64,000 bases of DNA from Chitinophaga agrisoli (GTDB taxonomy: Bacteria > Bacteroidota > Bacteroidia > Chitinophagales > Chitinophagaceae): the NCBI RefSeq assembly GCF_008386695.1, contig NZ_VUOC01000004.1, positions 746,327 through 810,326 on the forward strand, in the 5' to 3' direction. A program made the position numbers and the translations under genes. The notes under the pieces are model-generated. The model did no database searches. It was given only the letters and a program-made list of their open reading frames with translations, and was not told the DNA's origin. Below, one piece after another: positions 1-9,042 of this stretch. Every line of letters starts with the position of its first letter. Position 1 is the first letter of the stretch.

Positions 1-448
1 CGGTGGGAATGGTCCCGGAGGCCACTTTAATGTTACCATTGGCCATAAAGCGCAGGCGTTCCGCGTTCTGGGTCTTAAAGATCAGGGCCTGCTGATCAGT
101 GGTACCGAGGAAGTTCTTTGTAGAGTCGAGACCTGCATTACCAGTGGTGTTCCAGTTACCGGCATTGGCTACACTATCTACGGACATGCGCTGCCATAAA
201 TTATTCTTGCGGATAAAGAGGCTGGCGGAATCCGTAACGTAGATGATCATACCATCCGGCGCTGCGTTCAGGGGAGCGGAAGTCAAGTTGGTACCCGGAA
301 TACGCGGTAGCAGTAAACCCTGACGGCTGCTCTCCAGTTCGAGGATGGAGGCTTTATTGATCTGGCTTGGATTGGAGCCAACTTTTAACTGGCTGAATGC
401 TGTGCCGGAGATCAGCAATAAGAGGGCGGCGAGTATACGTGCTTTCAT
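1..448 (-). CDS. Secreted surface / tail-fibre-like protein, N-terminal part (truncated by window edge)
   Basis: The minus-strand frame from the ATG at 448 stays open to the window edge, giving 149 residues of N-terminus. It begins with a signal peptide (MKARILAALLLLISGTAFS) followed by LKVGSNPSQINKASILELES and GLLLPRIPG. This GLLLPR layout is common in Bacteroidota surface proteins that resemble trimeric fibre or autotransporter stalks. Further on, FLGTTDQQALIFKTQNAERL matches the repeated 'IGT-D-QPL-FKTN-ERMR' segment of the same proteins. A structural role outside the cell is inferred. The C-terminus, which would show whether it carries a chaperone or sorting domain, lies outside the window. 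Confidence 0.7.
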   Translation of the reverse strand, partial: MKARILAALLLLISGTAFSQLKVGSNPSQINKASILELESSRQGLLLPRIPGTNLTSAPLNAAPDGMIIYVTDSASLFIRKNNLWQRMSVDSVANAGNWNTTGNAGLDSTKNFLGTTDQQALIFKTQNAERLRFMANGNIKVASGTIPT

Positions 449-870
449 GGTAGCTATTTGTAGGTGTTTGGTTTATTATCTGATTCGTGTGTCGGTTATT
501 CTGTGCTTTGGAGGCAATGAGCCCGCCGTATTACTACAGCGGCTCATTGATCCAAACGTGTTAATGAAAATCAACCTCAGCAAGCAAACTATTTCATAAG
601 GGTAAATCGGGTGTATTAGCAGGACAGCCCTTGTATTTGTGTTCCATATCCGGTCATCTCGTGTGCTGTATGATGATGTAAAAGTACGTGGGGGGAAGGG
701 GGTGGAAAATGATGGAGGTTAGTGGTGGGGTGATTGTGGTCAGGGGGTGACGGCTCAAGTCAAATATAATGTTGTTTTAATGCATATAACGATTAGTATG
801 TTGGATTTTTTGTAAAAATTATATTCTTTTGTACAGTAATCTATATCTAAAAGAAGCAACATTTTTAGCT
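449..870. other. AT-rich intergenic region, divergent promoters
   Basis: No gene is seen in these 422 bases, which must carry the promoters of the divergent genes at 448 and 871. A G-rich purine stretch lies at about 690-755. Around 800-831 a TTG is followed about 20 bases later by an AT-rich TATTCTTTTG, which only loosely resembles the Bacteroidota TTG / TAnnTTTG promoter pair. Confidence 0.35.
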
Positions 871-1302
871 ATGAAAATATTCCGGCAGTCTATATTTCTT
901 TGTCTATTGTTTTTATTAGGTAACCGGAGCATTCTTCGTTCACAAACTAAGAAGATAAGATTCACCAAGGCGGCAATTGAGTACGAAAGTTTTTTAACAT
1001 CAACATTTGAGGCTGTAAAATGTCAATACTTTGAATCTACATTTAAGGAAACCATAACAACAATAGCTATCGAAGAGCAAAAGAAAGTTGATAGTTTAAC
1101 TATTATGGCGATGAAGATGCAGCCAATTGCGCCCACAAAATCCATAGATGTGAGATTGAAATTTATATTATTGGGAGATGGTCATAAAGCATCCTACTGT
1201 ATGGACAGGTTTGGAGTATTTGTGGATGGCGATGGAAAATTCTTTGAGAATAAGTTACTGTATCGTTTTATTATTAGTAAGATGCTACCCGGGATATGGT
1301 GA
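871..1302 (+). CDS. Hypothetical secreted protein, 143 aa
   Basis: The frame can be read from a TTG at 829, but the ATG at 871 is preferred because it starts a clean signal peptide (MKIFRQSIFLCLLFLLG). The mature part is short, charged and mixed alpha/beta, with FILLGDGHKASYCMDRFGVF and FVDGDGKFFENKLLYRF near the end. I do not recognise the family. Base composition is clearly more AT-rich than in later genes, as in the next small gene, which hints that the pair is a later acquisition or fast-evolving. The two genes lie 57 bases apart on the same strand and may be cotranscribed. Confidence 0.55.
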   Translation: MKIFRQSIFLCLLFLLGNRSILRSQTKKIRFTKAAIEYESFLTSTFEAVKCQYFESTFKETITTIAIEEQKKVDSLTIMAMKMQPIAPTKSIDVRLKFILLGDGHKASYCMDRFGVFVDGDGKFFENKLLYRFIISKMLPGIW

Positions 1303-1359
1303 GAAAAGGCGATCTTCATCTGTATTAATTATTGAAAGCTATTGATATAATCACAGCAA

Positions 1360-1632
1360 ATGAATAAAAATCCCTTCGCATTTAAGAATCTTTTTATTAT
1401 ATACACATTCGGAGGTCTGCCCTTCATGTTGCTATTAGGTTTTTTATCGCTTTTCAAGATGGCGCCTATGTACCTGAACGATGAACCACGTTACGGGCTA
1501 TTGGGGCTGGCTCTTTCGATCTTATATGTACCATTTTTTGGATTGGTGATGGCTTTTGTAAACTGGATATATTTAAACATAGGGCGGTATTTTTATAATA
1601 AATGGTTAAGCATATTGAAAAAGAATAAATAA
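1360..1632 (+). CDS. Small membrane protein, 90 aa, two predicted helices
   Basis: The ATG at 1360 opens a 90-codon frame. Two hydrophobic segments, at about residues 10-32 (FIIYTFGGLPFMLLLGFLSL) and 46-71 (GLLGLALSILYVPFFGLVMA), indicate an inner-membrane protein. The C-terminus is lysine-rich (ILKKNK), so it probably faces the cytoplasm. No family was recognised. It follows the secreted 143-aa protein and ends just before a strong bidirectional terminator. Confidence 0.55.
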   Translation: MNKNPFAFKNLFIIYTFGGLPFMLLLGFLSLFKMAPMYLNDEPRYGLLGLALSILYVPFFGLVMAFVNWIYLNIGRYFYNKWLSILKKNK

Positions 1633-1700
1633 TTTAACTTAACTAAAGCCACTTCGAACTGACTTTAAGCCGCAAATACAATGTCTACTTATGTTCAAAA

Positions 1701-1737
1701 ATAAAATCCGCAGCATTCACTGCGGATTTTATTTTTT
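1701..1737. terminator. Bidirectional rho-independent terminator
   Basis: A perfect 13-bp stem (arms 1701-1713 and 1720-1732) encloses a 6-base loop and is flanked by A-rich sequence on the left and a T-run on the right. It sits between the convergent genes ending at 1632 and 1758 and can serve both. Confidence 0.85.
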
Positions 1738-1757
1738 CTATTATTTATATACGCTTT

Positions 1758-2960
1758 CTATACCACTACCCTCTCCTCCAGCCTTAAAAACTGCTTACTC
1801 AAAATCTGCCACACAATCACCAGCCACATCACCACACTGGGCAACGCCTTCAGTGCATAAGGCACTACAAAATGATGCTTTACCCAAGGCGTTACCAGGT
1901 CTGAATGGGAAAAGCTAGTCCCTATCAATGCAAAAATAAAAAACGCATTCACCCATTTGGTGGGCTTTTGCAGTACGTACCAAATACAGGTGCCGAGGAA
2001 GGCAATGATATACGTAGGCGATTCTGAGCTGGTGCTAAAGATAACGGTAAACAGCAGCACAGATGCCAGCAGGTACAGGCAGTAATTGACATTCTCTTTC
2101 CAGCGCAGGCGCAGGTAATGGGAAGCAAATAACAACAGGGCCGGTACCAGTACCCATAGGTTACTGAAGTATTTGAGGCGGAATACCCGCTGGATAATTC
2201 CCTGCGCGGAGATGTTCTGCAGCAGGATACCTTCGTCCAGCTTAAAGTTCTTCTGGTTCTTTACCACCAGGGCTGTCCACCAGTCCTTATAGGTGTTGAT
2301 GATATACTGCGCGGAAGAGAGGGCCATCGGCAATACAAACAATACCACTCCCCACAGCAGCATGCTGCCGATAAGGCGCCAGCGGTGTTTGCTGAAGAAG
2401 AAAAAGGCCAGGCCTACGATACCGTATAATTTGGTAAGGGTACCTATGACTATAAAAAAAGCGGCCCAGAAATCCTTACCCCTGAGGATGAGCGCAAAGC
2501 TAAGGATGATACAGGCGGCTATGGACACATTAAACTGGAAGTAGCTGCTGGCGGCCATCAGCTCATGGCTGGCGAAAATAAGCACCAGGTTTTGCTGAAA
2601 ACGTGTAATGGGTAGCTGGCGGATGGCGTAGTACAGGAACAATGCATTGGCGGCCACCCATAACATGGCGCCTATGGAAAAGGGCAGCAGGGCAAAGGGC
2701 GCAATGATAACACTGAATACCGGCCCGTAATTATTTACGTCAAAATACTCCGGGTAGGCCATGTACAGGTTTTGCTGCGCCCGCACGTGCAGGAATACAT
2801 GCCGGAAGATGATGAAATTGTTTGTTTCACCGGCAATCAGCTCTCTGGCGGCAATGACAATGGACATTCCGAACCATAGGGAAAGGGCGAGCCAATCCTG
2901 CTGCCCTAACCAGTTAAGTGTGAGCCGTTTCTTTGACGGCATCGTATTATTTTTTTCCAT
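1758..2960 (-). CDS. GT87-like (DUF2029) membrane glycosyltransferase
   Basis: A polytopic membrane protein of about 400 residues with roughly nine to eleven hydrophobic helices. The first periplasmic loop carries MAYPEYFDVNNYGPVFSVII, the 'D--Y-P-F' loop typical of GT87/DUF2029 polyprenyl-phosphate-sugar mannosyltransferase-like proteins, and its Asp is the likely catalytic or metal-binding residue. The frame extends to a TTG at 2972, but the ATG at 2960 (MEKNNTMPSKK) is preferred. A lipid-linked sugar donor and a periplasm-facing transfer are known for the family. The acceptor here cannot be told. It lies 23 bases after the TPR gene on the same strand. Confidence 0.75.
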   Translation of the reverse strand: MEKNNTMPSKKRLTLNWLGQQDWLALSLWFGMSIVIAARELIAGETNNFIIFRHVFLHVRAQQNLYMAYPEYFDVNNYGPVFSVIIAPFALLPFSIGAMLWVAANALFLYYAIRQLPITRFQQNLVLIFASHELMAASSYFQFNVSIAACIILSFALILRGKDFWAAFFIVIGTLTKLYGIVGLAFFFFSKHRWRLIGSMLLWGVVLFVLPMALSSAQYIINTYKDWWTALVVKNQKNFKLDEGILLQNISAQGIIQRVFRLKYFSNLWVLVPALLLFASHYLRLRWKENVNYCLYLLASVLLFTVIFSTSSESPTYIIAFLGTCIWYVLQKPTKWVNAFFIFALIGTSFSHSDLVTPWVKHHFVVPYALKALPSVVMWLVIVWQILSKQFLRLEERVVV

Positions 2961-2983
2961 AATTGTTCGCAAAAATAGCTTTA

Positions 2984-4102
2984 TTACCGGGGCCTGGTAA
3001 ACTTATTTTCGTTTGTTACCTGCAGGCCGTGTTCCCGGAACCAGGCTATAAATTTATCCCATTTGTCCTGGTTGGCGATGCGCCAGTCTTCGAACTCCTG
3101 CTGGCTACCCAGGCCCAGGGCCCAGTAGTTGTAGGCGTCCAGGTAGCCCAGGCTGCGCAGCTGCCGCTGGTAGTCGAAGATGGGCACGGGAACGGTGAGC
3201 TCTTTGCCTTGTTGTGCGTATATGTCCAGGAAGCGGGTGCGGATGCTGTCGAGGGTTTGGAGGTTGATGATCTTCTCCCCTACTACGGACAGCATCAGTG
3301 ATTGTTCGTATACGCCGGGAAAGGAGCGGTTAAGGGCGCTCATGAGCTGTTTGGCCAGGTCTTCCGGGCCGCTTTTGGGGTCCCATCCTATATTGATCGT
3401 GTTATCTTTATGGAAACTAACGGATACGCTGGTATCGTTAGGGAATTGGATCTCTGATTTATAGGTATAGTACAGCAGTTTGCTGATCTCTTCCGTACGT
3501 TTGGAGCCCCGCTCCAGGTTGATGAAGATCTCGCCATAGATCATACCCCATACCTCTTCTTCGGACTGGCTGCAGAATATTTTGGCGGCCCAGTAGTAGT
3601 TGGAGGTAAAAGTGGGCTCGCCGTTTATACCCGCTTCAAAATAGGCCAGCGCCCTGCCGTATTGTTTGGCCTTCATTTCCATAATGCCTCTTTCCAGGTG
3701 CAGGGGACCGGAGCCGGGAAAACGTTCCAGCCCATCGTCATAGCTGTCTATGGCTTTTTTAGGCTTACCCAGGTAATCATAGCAATTGCCCAGGAGCTGG
3801 TAAACGCGGTCAGAGACATCCTTATGTTTCTGCAACTTTTTCAGGAGGTCCGCTGCGGCATTATAATCCTTGGTGAGGTATTTGGCGTAGGCCATTTCGT
3901 AGGGGAAGTCGATATTGTCCGGGAATAGTTTCCGGCCTTCTTCCAGCAGTATCAGGGAACTGTCTACCTGGCCATTATCCATAAGCGTTACGGCGGCCTG
4001 TAACCGGTTGTTGGCTGATTGCTGGTCAGTATCCGACTGGGCGGCGGTGTTTTGGACGCATAAAGCCCCGGCGATAGATAATAAAGAAAAGAGTTTTCGC
4101 AT
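2984..4102 (-). CDS. Periplasmic TPR-repeat protein
   Basis: A signal peptide (MRKLFSLLSIAGALCVQNTAAQ) is followed by tetratricopeptide repeats over about residues 28-175, with repeated A-x-L-x-x-G and Y-x-x-A patterns such as KDYNAAADLLKKLQKHKDVS and KQYGRALAYFEAGINGEP. The C-terminal half (190-372) is not TPR; it contains aromatic-rich segments such as EFEDWRIANQDKWDKFIAWF that I do not recognise. It is likely a protein-interaction scaffold in the periplasm. It sits just upstream of the GT87-like gene (23-base gap) and probably shares its transcript. Confidence 0.7.
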   Translation of the reverse strand: MRKLFSLLSIAGALCVQNTAAQSDTDQQSANNRLQAAVTLMDNGQVDSSLILLEEGRKLFPDNIDFPYEMAYAKYLTKDYNAAADLLKKLQKHKDVSDRVYQLLGNCYDYLGKPKKAIDSYDDGLERFPGSGPLHLERGIMEMKAKQYGRALAYFEAGINGEPTFTSNYYWAAKIFCSQSEEEVWGMIYGEIFINLERGSKRTEEISKLLYYTYKSEIQFPNDTSVSVSFHKDNTINIGWDPKSGPEDLAKQLMSALNRSFPGVYEQSLMLSVVGEKIINLQTLDSIRTRFLDIYAQQGKELTVPVPIFDYQRQLRSLGYLDAYNYWALGLGSQQEFEDWRIANQDKWDKFIAWFREHGLQVTNENKFTRPR

Positions 4103-4186
4103 ACGGTATAGGAATTTAAATTGTCACCCCTTTTGTGGGTGTTTTGCTGTTATGATGCCAGAAGGCCTTAAATTCCATAATGAGGT

Positions 4187-4792
4187 TTATGGTTTTACCA
4201 CAGCAATGATCTGTTGCAAGGCTTCCTTATTATCCTTGTGGGCCGTTATTAAGCCAATATTGGCGGTAGCAAAATTAACCAGCTGCTCAGTGGCCAGCTC
4301 CGAATGATTATGTTTTTTGTGGCGGATATACAGTATGATCGCCTCTATAGTGCGGATAATGCCGAAGGGGAATCCCCACCAACCCAAAACGAGGGATTGG
4401 AGCAAGGCCCCGTTGTTGGCTTTGTCCAGACAAGTGGGACAGCCCACCTTCACCTGCTTTTTGTAACTTGTAAACAGGATAAAGCTCATTACCTCGGCCG
4501 TAAGAGTAGCATTCAACGGCGTTGCATTGCTATTACATCCCGGACAGTTCAGGTTCCGGACAAGCATGCAATATTGGTCTACCTCCGATACTGTATACGC
4601 TTTATTCTGCGCTTCCAGCGCTTCAGATAAGCGGGGATGAGGCAGCCGCCTTTTCTCCAATTCCGCTTTGGCGGCTTCCAGCGCCTGGGGCGTAAGGCCA
4701 CTGGCGTCCTGGGTCACGAAATTTATCAACTCATTGTCCGACATTTGCGCATACTGCGCTTTTACTAGTTGGATATCAATTCCTGTACTCAT
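4187..4792 (-). CDS. Zinc-ribbon-like protein with a membrane-like segment, 201 aa
   Basis: The N-terminal 60 residues form a charged helical segment (QMSDNELINFVTQ, LTPQALEAAKAELEKRRL) of the type found in small Bacteroidota proteins. Two CxxC pairs, CPGC at about residue 84 and CPTC at about 118, probably bind one zinc ion. After these comes a short hydrophobic stretch (LLQSLVLGWWGFPFGIIRTI) and a C-terminal helix. The pattern resembles soluble zinc-ribbon/membrane-associated DUFs, but I do not recognise the specific family. Its function is unknown. It is transcribed divergently from the DinB-like gene. Confidence 0.6.
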   Translation of the reverse strand: MSTGIDIQLVKAQYAQMSDNELINFVTQDASGLTPQALEAAKAELEKRRLPHPRLSEALEAQNKAYTVSEVDQYCMLVRNLNCPGCNSNATPLNATLTAEVMSFILFTSYKKQVKVGCPTCLDKANNGALLQSLVLGWWGFPFGIIRTIEAIILYIRHKKHNHSELATEQLVNFATANIGLITAHKDNKEALQQIIAVVKP

Positions 4793-4945
4793 GTGGATAG
4801 GGATTATCTTCCAAATGTATATATTTATATTTATAATACATAAAATCCTTTCAATGTCAGAATCCCCCCTTTAGATTGTCGGATTTATACCCCTTCCGCT
4901 TATTTGAAGCATAGTAAGTTTACAGTGCAATAAATCACGTATAAA

Positions 4946-5461
4946 ATGCAAACGAAACAAGCCACGCTCCGCTCATTTGAGACCACCTTCACCTCTTTAC
5001 TCCAGATCCTTTCTGCTTTTAACCAGGAACAGCTGAATACCGTTCCTTTTGAGGGCAGCTGGACAGCAGGCCAGCTAGGCCGGCACCTGCAGAAAGGGGC
5101 GATAACAGATACGCTCACCGGCCCATCCAAACCCACTATGCGGCAGCCGGATGAAAAAATGCCCATCATCGAAAGCATTTTCCTGGATTTCAATACCAAA
5201 ATGCAATCGCCGGATTTTGTGCGGCCGGAGGATATGGTATACGACCGGGACCGGCTGATCCATGAACTGTCGCAGATAGTGGCGCGTACAGAAGCTGCCA
5301 TCCAGGTACAGGACCTTACCCTCACTTATACGGAATTTGACATACCCGGGATTGGCGAAATGACCCGGATGGAATGGATACATTTTGGCGTTTGTCATGC
5401 GCAGCGGCATATCCGTCAGCTTAAGAACATTTATGAGCATGTAGTGGGCGGGAGGGCTTAA
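4946..5461 (+). CDS. DinB-like four-helix metal-binding protein
   Basis: The 171 residues match the DinB/YfiT fold. A first His sits in the TAGQLGRHLQKG segment near residue 48, and a closing HFGVCHAQRHIRQLKN helix at about 147-162 supplies the other His residues of the usual metal triad. Family members include thiol-S-transferases and stress proteins, and many have no proven substrate. The ATG at 4946 follows an A-rich leader. It is a single gene, with the next operon 213 bases downstream. Confidence 0.8.
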   Translation: MQTKQATLRSFETTFTSLLQILSAFNQEQLNTVPFEGSWTAGQLGRHLQKGAITDTLTGPSKPTMRQPDEKMPIIESIFLDFNTKMQSPDFVRPEDMVYDRDRLIHELSQIVARTEAAIQVQDLTLTYTEFDIPGIGEMTRMEWIHFGVCHAQRHIRQLKNIYEHVVGGRA

Positions 5462-5674
5462 AATCCACACTTTGTCCCCTGTGCCCAGTTAACCCGTAAT
5501 GCCTGAAACAGCCTGCTCAGTGCGGTTTTGCTCCATTCCCGGAAATGGAATGCCGTTTGATCAATAATTCCCTTTTTAACAAAGCAGCGTATCAATTTGT
5601 AATAGTAACGGCAGTGTACGCCAGCAACATATTATAAAAAGGAGCAATTATTTCTTATCGCAAAAAAACCGCTA

Positions 5675-6466
5675 ATGGAGTCAATTGAACCATCAGAGAA
5701 ACCAGTCATTACGAAAGGCATTGATCATTTTTTCTTTAATTTTTACAATATCCTGAAATTCATAGGCCGGTTCTTTGTGGAGGCATTCCGGCCTCCGTAT
5801 GAGATACGGGAGTTTATCCGGCAGTGTTATTATATTGGTAATAAGTCGCTCCTGCTGATCACCCTTACGGGTTTTATCACCGGCCTTGTATTCACGAAAC
5901 AGTCACGTCCTTCGCTGGCGGAGTTTGGGGCTACCTCCTGGCTGCCCTCCCTGATCTCCATTGCAGTGCTGCGCGCCCTGGCGCCGCTGGTAACAGCCCT
6001 TATCTGCGCGGGCAAGGTAGGCTCCAGCATTGGGGCGGAGCTGGCCTCTATGAAAGTAACGGAACAGATAGACGCCATGGAGGTATCCGCCATCAATCCT
6101 TTCAAATACCTGGTAGTGACCCGTATTATGGCCACCACGGTATGCCTGCCCATCTTAATGTTCTATAACGGCATTGTAGCCATGTTTGGATCTTTTGTGG
6201 ACATACACCTGAATGAGCAGACCAGCCTCACCACTTTTTTCCAGAACGGTTTCCAGAATATCTCTTTCCTGGATTTCACCTCCTCGCTGATCAAGGCCAC
6301 GGTATATGGCTTTACAGTGGGCATTGTGAGCTGCTACCAGGGCTACCACGCCACACAGGGCACGCAGGGCGTAGGCAAGGCCGCCAACGTATCTGTGGTG
6401 ATCTCCATGTTCCTGATCTTTATTGAGGAGGTGATTATTGTACAGGTGATCAATGCTTTACGGTAA
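5675..6466 (+). CDS. mlaE: MlaE-type lipid ABC transporter permease
   Basis: A 263-residue inner-membrane permease with five or six hydrophobic helices. It shows MlaE-family features: GFITGLVFTKQSR in the first helix, SALICAGKVGSSIGAELASM-like sequence around 115-135 and the conserved MKVTEQIDAMEVSAINPFKY segment. It forms a complex with the ATPase and MCE protein encoded just downstream and moves phospholipids between inner and outer membranes. It is the first gene of a tight three-gene operon, with a 12-base gap to mlaF. An AAGGAG at about 5639 is too far from the ATG to act as its ribosome site. Confidence 0.93.
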   Translation: MESIEPSEKPVITKGIDHFFFNFYNILKFIGRFFVEAFRPPYEIREFIRQCYYIGNKSLLLITLTGFITGLVFTKQSRPSLAEFGATSWLPSLISIAVLRALAPLVTALICAGKVGSSIGAELASMKVTEQIDAMEVSAINPFKYLVVTRIMATTVCLPILMFYNGIVAMFGSFVDIHLNEQTSLTTFFQNGFQNISFLDFTSSLIKATVYGFTVGIVSCYQGYHATQGTQGVGKAANVSVVISMFLIFIEEVIIVQVINALR

Positions 6467-6478
6467 AACGACGATCGT

Positions 6479-7255
6479 ATGAAGGATTTTACGCCAGAAA
6501 TAGATTGGAATGATAAAGTGATCTCTATCCGGGGATTGTATAAATCCTTTGGCCCCAATCATGTACTGCAGGGTATAGACCTGGACCTGTACAAAGGGGA
6601 GAATATTGTGGTGCTGGGCCGTTCCGGTACCGGTAAATCTGTGCTGATCAAGATCATTTCCCGGCTGTTGTACCCGGATGCCGGCACGGTAAATGTATTG
6701 GGACAGGAAGTGCCCAACCTGGACGTGGTGACCCTGCGGGAACTGCGGTTAAAGGTGGGCTTCTGTTTTCAGAACGGGGCTTTGTACGACAGTATGACCG
6801 TGGGCGAAAACCTGGCCTTCCCCCTGCGGCGGAATATGCCAGGCATGAGCAAGGCAGAGCGGGACAAACGGGTAGCATTGGTACTGGAGGCCGTAGGGCT
6901 TTCACAGACCGTTGACCAGATGCCGTCTGAGCTGTCCGGCGGACAGCGTAAGCGCATTGGCATTGGCCGCACGCTGATCCTGCGGCCGGAGATCATGCTG
7001 TACGATGAGCCTACGGCCGGCCTGGACCCTATCACCTGCACAGAGATCAATAACCTGATCAACGAGGTGCAGCGCCGGTTTAAGACCAGCTCGATCATTA
7101 TTACCCATGATCTTACCTGCGCCAAGGCCACCGGGGACAAGATAGCGGTAATGAAAGGAGGAAAGTTCATCCGCCAGGGCAGTTTTGACGAAGTATTTGG
7201 CAGCAACGACGATGAGCTGATCCAGGAATTCTATGACTATAACTTTATACAATAA
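6479..7255 (+). CDS. mlaF: MlaF-type lipid ABC transporter ATPase
   Basis: A complete ABC ATPase of 258 residues: Walker A GRSGTGKSVLIK at about 44-55, Q-loop in GFCFQNGALYDS, signature LSGGQRKRIGIGRTL at about 152-166, Walker B IMLYDEPTAGLD and H-loop IIITHDLT. The FQNGALYDSMTVGENLAFPL segment is typical of MlaF rather than of other importers. It energises the MlaE permease. Spacing is 12 bases from mlaE and 3 bases to mlaD, so the three are cotranscribed. Confidence 0.95.
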   Translation: MKDFTPEIDWNDKVISIRGLYKSFGPNHVLQGIDLDLYKGENIVVLGRSGTGKSVLIKIISRLLYPDAGTVNVLGQEVPNLDVVTLRELRLKVGFCFQNGALYDSMTVGENLAFPLRRNMPGMSKAERDKRVALVLEAVGLSQTVDQMPSELSGGQRKRIGIGRTLILRPEIMLYDEPTAGLDPITCTEINNLINEVQRRFKTSSIIITHDLTCAKATGDKIAVMKGGKFIRQGSFDEVFGSNDDELIQEFYDYNFIQ

Positions 7256-7258
7256 GCT

Positions 7259-8305
7259 ATGAAAGAAACAAGCAGAAGCAGAGCCGTTAAAGTAGGCATA
7301 TTCACGTTCCTGGGGTTGGTGATCTTTGCCGCCGGCATACTGGTACTGGGCGGACAACGGAAATCATTTATCACATCGGTACAGGTAAAGACCGTCTTCA
7401 GCGATGTGGGTGGCCTGGCCAAGGGGAATAATGTATGGTATTCCGGCGTAAAAGTGGGTCTTATCAAACGGATCACTTTTATTGATCATAACCATATAGA
7501 AGTAGTGCTGAATATTGACAAGAACTCCCGCCCTTTTATACATAAGGATGTAAAAGCCCGCGTAAGCTCAGACGGGCTGGTGGGCAATAAGATCATTGCC
7601 CTCAGCGGCGGCACCGAAGCGGCGCCTGTGATAGAAGACGGTGATGTAATTGGCGTTGCCAGCAGCATCAGTACGGACGAGATACTGGATACCCTGCAGG
7701 TGAACAATAAGAACCTGGTAGAGATCACCGGTAACCTGGCGCGTATTTCCCGGCAGCTGATCGCCGGACAGGGCAGCCTGGGGCGTTTACTAACGGATAC
7801 GGGCGTATATATGAACCTGAACAACTCATTGGCTACGCTTAACCATGCCGCCGTGAATGCGCAACGCCTTACCAATAACCTGGCCAGCTATAGCGCGCGC
7901 CTGCAAACCAAAGGCGTGCTGGCTAATGACCTGGTAACAGATACGGTGGTGTTTGGCCGGCTGCGGAATACGGCTAATAATATGGATTCCGTTACCGCGC
8001 GGGCCAATGATGTAGTGGCAGACCTGAAGGCGGCCAGCAGTAGTATCAGTACAAAATTGAACAGCAGCGAATCACCGGCAGGGGTGTTATTAAATGATGA
8101 CAGCGCGGCGCATGACCTGCTGCTTACTCTCCGCAACCTGGCCAGCAGTACGGGAAAGCTGGATACGAATATGGAGGCGGTACGGCATAATTTCCTGTTC
8201 CGCGGGTATTTCAGGCGGTTAGAAAAGAAGCAGCGCAAAGAGCAGGAAGCAAAGGAGAAAGCGGAGCGGGAAGCGGCGGAAGCGGCACAACGCAGCGCGC
8301 AATAA
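7259..8305 (+). CDS. mlaD: MlaD/MCE-domain lipid transfer protein
   Basis: An N-terminal membrane anchor (VGIFTFLGLVIFAAGILVLG, about residues 11-30) is followed by an MCE domain at about 37-115 with GLAKGNNVWYSGVKVGLIKR and DGLVGNKIIALSGG, both characteristic. Residues 120-310 form a helical region with Asn- and Ser-rich heptads. The C-terminus ends in a highly charged KKQRKEQEAKEKAEREAAEA helix. It is expected to form the periplasmic ring of the Mla system. Its TAA abuts, without any spacer, the stop codon of the convergent flavin reductase gene. Confidence 0.92.
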   Translation: MKETSRSRAVKVGIFTFLGLVIFAAGILVLGGQRKSFITSVQVKTVFSDVGGLAKGNNVWYSGVKVGLIKRITFIDHNHIEVVLNIDKNSRPFIHKDVKARVSSDGLVGNKIIALSGGTEAAPVIEDGDVIGVASSISTDEILDTLQVNNKNLVEITGNLARISRQLIAGQGSLGRLLTDTGVYMNLNNSLATLNHAAVNAQRLTNNLASYSARLQTKGVLANDLVTDTVVFGRLRNTANNMDSVTARANDVVADLKAASSSISTKLNSSESPAGVLLNDDSAAHDLLLTLRNLASSTGKLDTNMEAVRHNFLFRGYFRRLEKKQRKEQEAKEKAEREAAEAAQRSAQ

Positions 8306-8971
8306 TTACACAGTCCTGGCCCGTTCCACATCTTTACTATAATATAATTCTTCTGGTATCTGCGCCAATGCAGAGGCGTGTACCTGTTCCCCTAATCCAT
8401 AGAATTGCTGAAAACTCATGATCAGCGGCCGCCATTTATCCGGGTCTACCTGGTTGGGATGACCGTCCATGATGATATCTGTATGCAGGTGTACGCGTTG
8501 TATGCGTAACTCAATATTTACGATACGGCCGCGCTGCGCCGGCTCCTCTTCTGCTACACCATGTATGGCGGCTACGCGGGCTTCCAGGTGTACGGGGCAT
8601 TCCTGTACGCGGGGCGGTGTTACGGTTACTGAAGGAATGGGCGTAAGGCCCGCTACGCGGAATTTCTCCTGTTCATAATGATATCCTTTTTTTTGTTTGG
8701 CCTCCGGTACGGGATTGCTGCCGGTAGTACGGGCCAGGCGATTGACGGCGGCCACCTGGTGTACGGAAGGAAGGTTGAGCACACATTCGCCGGTGCGTAT
8801 AATGTTCTGTGTAGTTTTGGAAGAGGCGGCCAGGCCCAGGATACAGCGCCAGCCCAGCCAGAAGGCGGATGACATAGGCGCCAGGTTACATGATAAGTCC
8901 TCGTTAACGGTGCTGATAAGCACCACCGGCGTACCAAAATAGAGTATGGCCGGTTCACTGCTGATAAACAT
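8306..8971 (-). CDS. Flavin reductase-like FMN-binding protein
   Basis: The 221 residues fit the flavin reductase-like / FMN-binding split-barrel family. The sequence starts FGTPVVLISTVNEDLSCNLA, followed by PMSSAFWLGW and the GECVLNLPS strand, which form the FMN phosphate and ring site. The C-terminal half is variable. Family members reduce flavin or bind FMN for partner oxygenases, and no partner is seen here. It is convergent with mlaD, with touching stop codons and no terminator between them. Confidence 0.8.
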   Translation of the reverse strand: MFISSEPAILYFGTPVVLISTVNEDLSCNLAPMSSAFWLGWRCILGLAASSKTTQNIIRTGECVLNLPSVHQVAAVNRLARTTGSNPVPEAKQKKGYHYEQEKFRVAGLTPIPSVTVTPPRVQECPVHLEARVAAIHGVAEEEPAQRGRIVNIELRIQRVHLHTDIIMDGHPNQVDPDKWRPLIMSFQQFYGLGEQVHASALAQIPEELYYSKDVERARTV

Positions 8972-9042
8972 AACAGGTGACGGTTTTATTTACCCGTCAA
9001 AGCTAGCGATAGCCATATGGCAGCACAACCCGTTATTTGCGG